This document shows, piece after piece, positions 1 to 5,109 of a stretch of DNA of 5,109 bases. The position numbers were made by a program, and so were the translations under genes. The DNA comes from Halieaceae bacterium (GTDB taxonomy: Bacteria; Pseudomonadota; Gammaproteobacteria; Pseudomonadales; Halieaceae), in assembly GCA_009886815.1 (NCBI GenBank), contig QXYP01000216.1, positions 1-5,109 on the forward strand, read 5' to 3'. Positions within the stretch are counted from its first letter, which is position 1. Every line of letters starts with the position of its first letter. The notes under the pieces were generated by a model. That model was not told where the DNA came from. It did no database searches and saw only the letters and a program-made list of their open reading frames with translations.

Positions 1-1352
1 TCAACGGCCATTGCCCAAGGTAGGTTATGGACGTTACCCCACAATAGAACACAGACGGTTCCCATGAGCGCTAGAGGAATCAACACACTCGCGATTATCG
101 GAACCAGCAATACATTGGCAATGACGGCGGCCAACGTCATCTTGCCAAACCAAAAAAGAGTTACTGGTGCCATTAAAAGCACCATCGCCACCTGAGTGAC
201 CATCATCTTCAAGAGCCAACCACCCTTGTTTGGAAAGATTTTGGGGGTCAGCCTGAACGCAAGCCAAATCAAGATAGCCGTTGCCGCCATACTGAGCCAA
301 AAACTGCGCCCCAAAATTGAAAAGTAATTGGTCATTAAAATGATCAGCGCAGCCGTCATGAAAATGTGCCACACCTCGGTCCTACGGGTGGTGAGGCGAA
401 GTGTGCCGCCTAAAAACAGCATAATAAGTGCGCGCTGGGTGGGTAAACTAAAACCCGCTAACCCCGCGTAAATGGTAGCCAACGCCAGCGCCGGCACAAT
501 GGCCCAGTCGCGCTTCATCAGCCCGTAAGGCCATAAAATAAGGAGTATGCGACGACTGATAAGCCAGCCACCAAAAAACACCAGACTGAGGTGCAAGCCA
601 CTCACTACAAAAGCGTGAGTAATTCCAAGAAAACGAAAACGCTCCCAGTCAGTAGTCCCAATGGCACGCCCCGTTCCCAGCACTAAAGCCTCTAACAAGC
701 CCACAGCTCGAGGAGGCCCCTCGAGTTCTCCCAGTGCCTCAGCTAATTGTTGGCGGAGTTTATTTAAATAGCCTGTGGACGGCTGCAGCACCCTAATTTT
801 GGACACATTCAGGCGTCCATGAACACCCTGTGCCAACCATCGGGCCTGATCGGGAACTGAGCCCAAATTCCATTGCGAACTACTAGGATTTAAACGCCCT
901 CGTAAGGCCACCTCAGCACCAATGGGTATGACCTGATCCGCGTTGACGCCATAAACTGAGAGGCTACCTGGGCGGCCACAATCTTCTAAACCACCGCGGC
1001 CAACAGACAATCTAAAACTTTGCAGCCCCTGACCCGACGCGTGCTTATACCTCACCGGCAAAGAGGTTACGAACCCCGTTAAGCGCACCTCTCGACGGTA
1101 ACAATCAGGGTCAATTAGGTGACTAGACCAATGCCATCCCCAGACGCAAGCCACAATCCCGGCCATCACAACATAGACACCTTGCTTGCGATAGCCCGCC
1201 ATGCATCCCAAGCCACCCAGAATGATAAATACGAGTGCCCCCCAATAAACTGGCATTAGCAGTGACGTAACAAGTGCCACCGTCATAAGCAACGCACAAT
1301 TGCGGCATATCCCCAAGGTGCTGCTATGGTTAGTCACGATGAAAGACGTCAT
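1..1352 (-). CDS. comEC: ComEC/Rec2 DNA-uptake channel protein, N-terminal 450 residues (3' end beyond window)
   Basis: ComEC forms the inner-membrane channel that carries single-stranded transforming DNA into the cytoplasm during natural competence. Reading the minus strand from the ATG at 1352 gives an uninterrupted frame that is still open at base 1. Two or three hydrophobic segments (about residues 20-75) precede a soluble DUF4131/OB-like region (about 80-190, with NPSSSQW at 155-161 and RWLAQGVHGR at 171-180). The Competence domain follows from about 215: ALVLGTGRAIG at 222-232, ITHAFVVSGLHLSLV at 244-258 (the family signature around SGLH), GFSLPTQRALIM at 300-311, RSFWLS at 349-354, and further membrane segments to the edge. 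Full-length ComEC is usually 700-800 residues, so the remaining channel helices and the C-terminal metallo-beta-lactamase-like domain should lie to the left. The start is uncertain: an in-frame stop sits at 1385-1383, no good Shine-Dalgarno precedes 1352, and GTG at 1337 or ATG at 1286 are alternatives. Family assignment is strong; whether the host is transformable cannot be told. Confidence 0.94.
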   Translation of the reverse strand, partial: MTSFIVTNHSSTLGICRNCALLMTVALVTSLLMPVYWGALVFIILGGLGCMAGYRKQGVYVVMAGIVACVWGWHWSSHLIDPDCYRREVRLTGFVTSLPVRYKHASGQGLQSFRLSVGRGGLEDCGRPGSLSVYGVNADQVIPIGAEVALRGRLNPSSSQWNLGSVPDQARWLAQGVHGRLNVSKIRVLQPSTGYLNKLRQQLAEALGELEGPPRAVGLLEALVLGTGRAIGTTDWERFRFLGITHAFVVSGLHLSLVFFGGWLISRRILLILWPYGLMKRDWAIVPALALATIYAGLAGFSLPTQRALIMLFLGGTLRLTTRRTEVWHIFMTAALIILMTNYFSILGRSFWLSMAATAILIWLAFRLTPKIFPNKGGWLLKMMVTQVAMVLLMAPVTLFWFGKMTLAAVIANVLLVPIIASVLIPLALMGTVCVLLWGNVHNLPWAMAV

Positions 1353-1480
1353 AATTGCGGCCGGTCGAGGAGACTTGGGGCATTAGAGCACCTGCCCCCG
1401 TCCGATCAGACAGCGGTGATGACCAGAGGTGAGAATTAGCCGGGTCAGCGAAATCTTAACTTCTCGTGAATTCTGTACCC
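1353..1480. other. Divergent intergenic region between comEC and the DUF2062 gene
   Basis: This stretch separates the diverging starts of comEC (minus) and the DUF2062 gene (plus) and must hold the 5' signals of both, unless transcription enters from elsewhere. I see no strong sigma-70 promoter on either strand. The best single hexamer is TCTAAT on the minus strand (1387-1382), a near match to a -10 box that would start a comEC transcript roughly 20-25 bases before its ATG, but no good -35 box stands at the right distance. On the plus strand nothing exceeds chance. There is no Shine-Dalgarno ahead of either start, no operator-like inverted repeat, and no sign of a small RNA or riboswitch. Confidence 0.5.
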
Positions 1481-2005
1481 ATGGCACGAAAGCTTTTTCA
1501 ACGGTTCGCACCCTCGCAGCAGCAACTCAGGGAACTTCCTGGATTGAATCTGTTGGGCGACTGGATCTACGAACCTAATCTCTGGCATATCAACCGCAGT
1601 TCCACCGCCATGGCGTTTGCGATTGGGCTATTTTGCGCGATGGTGCCTGCACCAGGGCAAATTTTTGTGGCCGCTTATGCGGCGGTTAGGCTGCGAGCAA
1701 ACTTGCCACTAAGCATCACCCTAATCTTCGTCACTAACCCGCTCACCATGCCCGTTATCTACTATGCCGCCTATGAACTGGGTGCCTTTTTATTGGACAC
1801 GCCAGTCAAGGCGATTGAATTTGAAATTACCTGGGGATGGTTGACGCGACGCCTAGGCGATATTTGGCAGCCTTTCTTGCTGGGCTGTTTTGTCATGGGC
1901 TCCTCAGCAGCAGCAATCGGTTACGTAACCATTAATATACTCTGGCGATGGCGCGTAGCACTGGCTTGGCGCCAACGCGCCTTTGCGCGCAGACACAAAC
2001 CCTGA
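1481..2005 (+). CDS. DUF2062 family inner-membrane protein, function unknown
   Basis: This 174-residue protein belongs to the DUF2062 family, common in proteobacteria and without an established biochemical role. The family pattern is clear: a basic start (MARKLFQRF), EPNLWHINRSS at 31-41, a glycine/proline-rich membrane segment (about 43-69, with GLFCAMVPAPGQ at 49-60), RANLPLS at 72-78, and the hallmark NPLTMP at 86-91 inside a second hydrophobic stretch (about 77-105). A last hydrophobic stretch lies at about 131-155, followed by an arginine-rich tail (RWRVALAWRQRAFARRHK), so both ends are probably cytoplasmic-facing or close to it. Length is normal for the family. I chose the ATG at 1481 because relatives begin at this methionine; an in-frame GTG at 1466 would add five residues, and TAA at 1457-1459 blocks anything earlier. 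Neither start has a clear ribosome binding site. The gene is divergent from comEC and convergent with lolE. Some annotations link such proteins loosely to glycosyltransferases or ATP-binding proteins; nothing here supports that. Confidence 0.9.
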   Translation: MARKLFQRFAPSQQQLRELPGLNLLGDWIYEPNLWHINRSSTAMAFAIGLFCAMVPAPGQIFVAAYAAVRLRANLPLSITLIFVTNPLTMPVIYYAAYELGAFLLDTPVKAIEFEITWGWLTRRLGDIWQPFLLGCFVMGSSAAAIGYVTINILWRWRVALAWRQRAFARRHKP

Positions 2006-2014
2006 GACCATCTG

Positions 2015-3232
2015 TTATTGAGTAGCCAAGGCCTGAGCAATAGGCACCCGCATAGCGCGTCTTGCAGGCACGACAGCCGCCACCAAACAAAGCGCCACTG
2101 AAGTGCACCACAACCACATCGCGTCACCGACTCGAATATCGATAGGTAAAAAATTTAAGGGATAGACGTCGGTATTGAGCAGATTGTCATCGAGCAGCCA
2201 CTCTAGACCTGAAGCGATGACAGGAATCAATTGAGCCAGACCTACACCCAGCAACAAGCCTACAGAAGCGCCCAAAACACCAATCCACAACCCCTGAAAC
2301 AGAAAAATCCATAAGATATCTTGTCGGCTCGCGCCCATCGCCTGAAGCATCGCGATAAAGCCCCTGCGGTCGATCACTACCAGCACCAGTGACGAAACCA
2401 CATTAAAAGCTGCAACGGCGATAATGGATAAGAGCAACAACGTCACTAAGTCTCGGGATAAACGAATCGCGGCATATAAGTTTCCGTGCCTGAGTGTCCA
2501 GTCGGTCACATAGAAGGACGGCGATAACGTTCTGGCGAAGTCCCATCGCACTCGTGGTGCCTCAAAAAGCTGCCCCAACTGTAGCGCTAGGCCCGTGGCC
2601 GTCAGCTCATCACCTAATAGGGTTGCCGTATATTCAAAGTTTGCCAGCATCAAGCCTTCGTCCAGCTCGGTGCCTGAATCTACTAAAGCCACTACGCGAA
2701 GGGCATCTGTGACGGGCAATGTATTGGAGGTGAAATCATCTCCCGGAACGATAACTCTGAGCTGATCGCCAAGAGCAACCTGTAAGCGCCGCGCCAGCCC
2801 AATACCTAACACCACATCTCCGGGCTCAAGAGTCACCTCCCGGGGCTTAGACCACTTCTCCCAGCGCTGCCACACAGAGGCTGTCACCCCCAAAAGTTTT
2901 GCGGCGATGACCTTCTCGCCTTGCACAGCCAGCAAATCGCGCTCATAGAACAAACTGCTGTCGGTAACATTCTCGGCCCGTTGGGATTGGGCCTGCAGGG
3001 CATTCCAAGCCTCTAAATCGGCAAAGCCCTGAATACTGACGTGAGGAACCACACCTAAAATACGTTCACGCATCTCGCGTTCGAAACCGTTCATAACTGC
3101 CAGCACCGCTAGCAGTATGGCAACGGCCAAGGTCAAACCCACCACTGAAAGCCTCGACAGAAACCCCGACAAGCCCCTCCCCCGATCAAGAACCTGACGC
3201 AGAGCAAAGCTTATGCGCTCAGACCAAGGCAT
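2015..3232 (-). CDS. lolE: Lipoprotein-releasing ABC transporter, permease subunit LolE
   Basis: LolE is one of the two membrane subunits of LolCDE, which lifts outer-membrane lipoproteins from the inner membrane for transfer to LolA; LolE is thought to receive the lipoprotein substrate. The 405-residue length matches the family. Topology is that of the LolC/E (FtsX/MacB-like) fold: helix 1 at about 27-48 ending in MNGFERE (47-53), a periplasmic domain of about 200 residues, then three helices at about 261-286, 305-340 and 371-390. It is LolE rather than LolC because the loop after IVPG (161-164) lacks the TP-(M/L)-G LolA Hook, GTELDEGLML (187-196) follows the LolE pattern, and it is last in the C-D-E order. 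Position 292 in the TM2-TM3 cytoplasmic loop is Phe (GFIAMLQAMG) where the family usually has DIA-L. The ATG at 3232 is the only usual start codon after the in-frame TAG at 3262-3260. It overlaps the end of lolD by 14 bases and has no clear Shine-Dalgarno, so translation is probably coupled to lolD. Confidence 0.93.
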   Translation of the reverse strand: MPWSERISFALRQVLDRGRGLSGFLSRLSVVGLTLAVAILLAVLAVMNGFEREMRERILGVVPHVSIQGFADLEAWNALQAQSQRAENVTDSSLFYERDLLAVQGEKVIAAKLLGVTASVWQRWEKWSKPREVTLEPGDVVLGIGLARRLQVALGDQLRVIVPGDDFTSNTLPVTDALRVVALVDSGTELDEGLMLANFEYTATLLGDELTATGLALQLGQLFEAPRVRWDFARTLSPSFYVTDWTLRHGNLYAAIRLSRDLVTLLLLSIIAVAAFNVVSSLVLVVIDRRGFIAMLQAMGASRQDILWIFLFQGLWIGVLGASVGLLLGVGLAQLIPVIASGLEWLLDDNLLNTDVYPLNFLPIDIRVGDAMWLWCTSVALCLVAAVVPARRAMRVPIAQALATQ

Positions 3233-3911
3233 GGGGTAAATCTGCCAAATAACCCGACTCTAAAACAAGCTGTCTGTCCATTTTTGCGGCAATCGCTGGA
3301 TCATGGGTGACCACGATAAAAGCTGTGCCTCCCCAATCGATCGACTCGATCAGATTCAAAACAAGCTCGGCAGACTCAGGGTCAAGATTACCGGTGGGTT
3401 CATCCATCAAAACACAGCCGGGCTTGTTAGCAAGCGCTCTAGCAATTGCCACACGCTGCCGCTCTCCGCCACTGAGGGCTGCAGGTTTATGACTTAGTCG
3501 TTCACTAAGGCCAACCTTGTCAAGCAGCATAGCCGCACGGTCGTGAGCCGTGGCTTTTGCCTCACCCCCAATACGCATTGGCATCGCGACCGCTTCCAGC
3601 GCACTGAACTCGGGCAATAAATGATGGAACTGAAAAACGAATCCTAGCTGGCGATTACGCCATTGACTCCGATCTCTCTCGCTCATGAGACTCAGCGACT
3701 TATTCGCAACCCGAACTTCTCCTGCAGTCGGTATATCCAAACCGCCCAAAAGATTCAGCAGTGTGGATTTACCGGAACCAGACCGGCCGACAATAGCAAC
3801 ACGCTCGCCCCGCTCAAGGGTTAGCTCAACACCCTGAAGTACTTTTACCGCCCGGGAGCCATCCTGGTATGCCTTCTGCAGGTTGCAACAGCTGAGTACG
3901 GAATCAACCAT
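3219..3911 (-). CDS. lolD: Lipoprotein-releasing ABC transporter, ATP-binding subunit LolD
   Basis: LolD is the cytoplasmic ATPase that powers LolCDE; two copies pair under LolC and LolE. All ABC motifs are intact in this 230-residue protein: Walker A GRSGSGKST (42-50), Q-loop Gln94 within FVFQFHHLLPEFSALE (91-106), signature LSGGERQRVAIARAL (146-160), Walker B VLMDEP (167-172, catalytic Glu171), D-loop GNLD (174-177) and the switch histidine in VTHD (His203). The FQFHHLLPEF(S/T)ALE segment is characteristic of LolD among MacB-type ATPases. I start it at the ATG at 3911, which gives a family-typical length (the E. coli protein is about 233) and a Shine-Dalgarno GAGGTG seven bases upstream; an ATG at 3947 would add twelve residues with no family support. 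The start overlaps the lolC stop by 8 bases and the end overlaps lolE by 14, so the three genes form one tight transcription and translation unit. Confidence 0.97.
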   Translation of the reverse strand: MVDSVLSCCNLQKAYQDGSRAVKVLQGVELTLERGERVAIVGRSGSGKSTLLNLLGGLDIPTAGEVRVANKSLSLMSERDRSQWRNRQLGFVFQFHHLLPEFSALEAVAMPMRIGGEAKATAHDRAAMLLDKVGLSERLSHKPAALSGGERQRVAIARALANKPGCVLMDEPTGNLDPESAELVLNLIESIDWGGTAFIVVTHDPAIAAKMDRQLVLESGYLADLPHALV

Positions 3912-5109
3912 TATTGAGCACCTCAACCGGTGAAATTCGTGAGGCACGCCAAGCGGGATAAACGGTCGCCATCACACTCAGAAGCAATGCCAGGCAAACG
4001 GTGATAACAACATCACCCCACTGCAACTCTGAGGGAAGTCGCCCAATGTAATAAACCGACGGATCAAACAGCTGCATGCCCGTTAACCCCTCTACCAAGG
4101 AAGCAATATCTGATATCCAGATGGCCAAACACACGCCCAGTATCGCCCCTATGGTAATACCCACGGATCCGATCAATAGCCCATGACCTAAAAAAAGCCC
4201 CATGACACCCAGTGAAGTGAACCCCATGACGCGAAGTACCGCGATGTCGCGGGCTTTTTCGGTCACAGACATCGTTAGGGTCGAAATAATATTAAATGCT
4301 GCCACAGCAATAACGGCTAGCAGCAAAATACCGACCATTATTTTTTCCATTTTGACCGCGGCAAACAAACTGCCCTGAGAGTCTCTCCAGTCTTCGACCG
4401 TGAGATGAGGGTTTGCACCGTTATGCAGCATGTGACGCAGCGCAGGGACCGCTTCAGATACGTTATCGGGGCTGCCCAAATCGATCTGTAGGCCGTCGAT
4501 TCCACGCCTTGCAAATAGCTTAGCGGCCGTTTCCAGCCCCACGTAAGACTGCACGGCATCGATACTAGAGCCCACTTCGAATTCAGCCACAATCATCAGC
4601 TTTCGCACTCTGGGAAACACCCCCAAGGGCGTCACAGACAGTGTGGGTAAAACCACCTCGATCACGTCACCCGTAATCGCGCCCAACTGCCCGGCTAAAG
4701 TACTGCCCAGTGCAATCGTAAAGGGTTCGCTTTCTAGCCGTGTGAGATCCCCTGCGATAATACGCCTGTGCAGGTCACTCACGCCGCGCTGAGCGGCTAA
4801 ATCGACACCGGTAATCTGACTACCGACCCGCCTAGATCGAGACTGAAGTAGTGCAACATCCTCAATGAAAGGGGCAACGCTCTGAACCGAGGGCGCCGTT
4901 TGTAATTGCGAGGACAATTGCTGCCACTGAATCAAGGAGCCCTCAGAGGACGTCACAACCGCATGCGGGACCAGCGACAAAATGCGATCTCTCAACTCGC
5001 TTGCGAAGCCATTCATCACCGACAGCACCGTAATTAGGCTGGCGACCCCCAAAACCATCCCCAGCATGGAGGCTCGGGATATCAGCTTAGTAAAGCCCTG
5101 GCGCCTACC
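3904..5109 (-). CDS. lolC: Lipoprotein-releasing ABC transporter, permease subunit LolC (N-terminus beyond window)
   Basis: LolC is the LolCDE membrane subunit that docks the periplasmic chaperone LolA. The frame has no stop up to the right edge, and the residues ahead of the first internal ATG (5067) continue the family pattern (RRQGFTKLISRAS before helix 1), so the true start is outside, probably some 10-20 codons away; 401 residues are present. Numbered from the Met at 5067: helix 1 ends in VLSVMNGF (14-21), the periplasmic domain spans about 25-240, and helices follow at about 243-266, 284-320 and 350-372. LolC identity rests on the proline-bounded Hook loop at 141-152 containing TPLG (146-149), matching TPMG of E. 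coli LolC, on EDWRDSQGSLFAAVKMEKIM (225-244), and on its place ahead of lolD. The cytoplasmic loop EKARDIAVLRVMG (270-282) is canonical. After MNGF it has ASE where most relatives have ERE. The stop overlaps the lolD start as ATGGTTGA. The operon promoter is not in the window. Confidence 0.94.
   Translation of the reverse strand, partial: GRRQGFTKLISRASMLGMVLGVASLITVLSVMNGFASELRDRILSLVPHAVVTSSEGSLIQWQQLSSQLQTAPSVQSVAPFIEDVALLQSRSRRVGSQITGVDLAAQRGVSDLHRRIIAGDLTRLESEPFTIALGSTLAGQLGAITGDVIEVVLPTLSVTPLGVFPRVRKLMIVAEFEVGSSIDAVQSYVGLETAAKLFARRGIDGLQIDLGSPDNVSEAVPALRHMLHNGANPHLTVEDWRDSQGSLFAAVKMEKIMVGILLLAVIAVAAFNIISTLTMSVTEKARDIAVLRVMGFTSLGVMGLFLGHGLLIGSVGITIGAILGVCLAIWISDIASLVEGLTGMQLFDPSVYYIGRLPSELQWGDVVITVCLALLLSVMATVYPAWRASRISPVEVLNNG
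3919..3924 (-). promoter_or_regulatory. Shine-Dalgarno sequence of lolD, inside lolC
   Basis: On the minus strand GAGGTG stands seven bases before the ATG at 3911 and lies within the last codons of lolC. It is the clearest ribosome binding site in the window and decides the lolD start in favour of 3911 over the upstream ATG at 3947. Its placement inside lolC, with the lolC stop just after the lolD start, allows terminating lolC ribosomes to begin lolD. Confidence 0.75.

Noticed and set aside
34..372. 112-codon minus-strand open frame within comEC
   Set aside because: It is out of frame with comEC, whose own frame here has clear family motifs; the shadow product is low-complexity and unlike a known protein.
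707..725. Perfect inverted repeat with 7-base arms (CTCGAGG / CCTCGAG, 5-base loop) inside comEC
   Set aside because: It lies in well-conserved coding sequence (ELEGPPRAVG), has no T-run after it on either strand, and is explained by codon content. It is not a terminator or operator that I can support.
1919..1930. 12-base perfect palindrome GGTTACGTAACC
   Set aside because: It is inside the DUF2062 coding region near its 3' end and occurs once; a single palindrome of this size does not support a binding site.
1966..1989. TTGGCGCCAA palindrome followed by a CGCGC-CTTT-GCGCG hairpin
   Set aside because: Considered as the terminator for the convergent genes, but it sits within the DUF2062 coding region with no T-rich tail on either strand, and encodes the basic C-terminal tail.
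3912..3947. Upstream ATG at 3947 as the lolD start
   Set aside because: It would add twelve residues inside the lolC end without family support, while the ATG at 3911 has a good Shine-Dalgarno and gives the usual LolD length.
2015..5109. MacB- or FtsEX-type transporter instead of LolCDE
   Set aside because: There are two different permease genes flanking one ATPase, LolC has the LolA Hook, and LolD has its typical Q-loop region. MacB fuses ATPase and permease, and FtsX is a single shorter permease next to FtsE.
1..5109. A novel defence, mobile or RNA-based system
   Set aside because: Nearly all bases are assigned to recognisable housekeeping genes; the only gap over 100 bases (1353-1480) shows no repeats, structured RNA or extra gene.

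Overview
The window looks like chromosomal, housekeeping DNA of a gammaproteobacterium, outside the enteric group. Base composition is moderate and coding density is high. The gene order (comEC, a DUF2062 membrane protein gene facing the other way, then lolC-lolD-lolE) is the one I know from Pseudomonas-type genomes. A marine lineage related to the Cellvibrionales/Halieaceae would fit, but that is a guess from general protein character. I see no mobile element, tRNA, rRNA, CRISPR array or phage gene.

Layout. Positions 1-1352, minus strand: the N-terminal 450 codons of comEC, the DNA-uptake channel. The frame is open to the left edge, so the C-terminal part lies outside. Positions 1353-1480: the only intergenic stretch, about 128 bases between divergent starts, which must hold the 5' signals of both comEC and the next gene. 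Positions 1481-2005, plus strand: a complete small DUF2062 inner-membrane protein. Positions 2015-5109, minus strand: the lipoprotein-release ABC transporter operon, transcribed lolC (5' end just outside the right edge), lolD, lolE. The stops of the DUF2062 gene and lolE face each other across 9 bases.

How the genes work together. LolC and LolE are the paired membrane subunits and LolD the ATPase of LolCDE. This complex extracts outer-membrane lipoproteins from the inner membrane and hands them to the periplasmic carrier LolA. Overlapping reading frames (8 and 14 bases) suggest translational coupling of the three subunits. LolC carries a recognisable LolA-binding Hook loop and LolE does not, so the two paralogues can be told apart. 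ComEC belongs to a separate process, natural transformation. The DUF2062 protein has no established role, and its position next to both is conserved synteny rather than proof of a shared function.

I found no convincing new system. The points most worth checking are substitutions at the LolC-LolA contact, a non-canonical cytoplasmic loop in LolE facing LolD, a possible disulfide in ComEC, and the uncharacterised DUF2062 gene.
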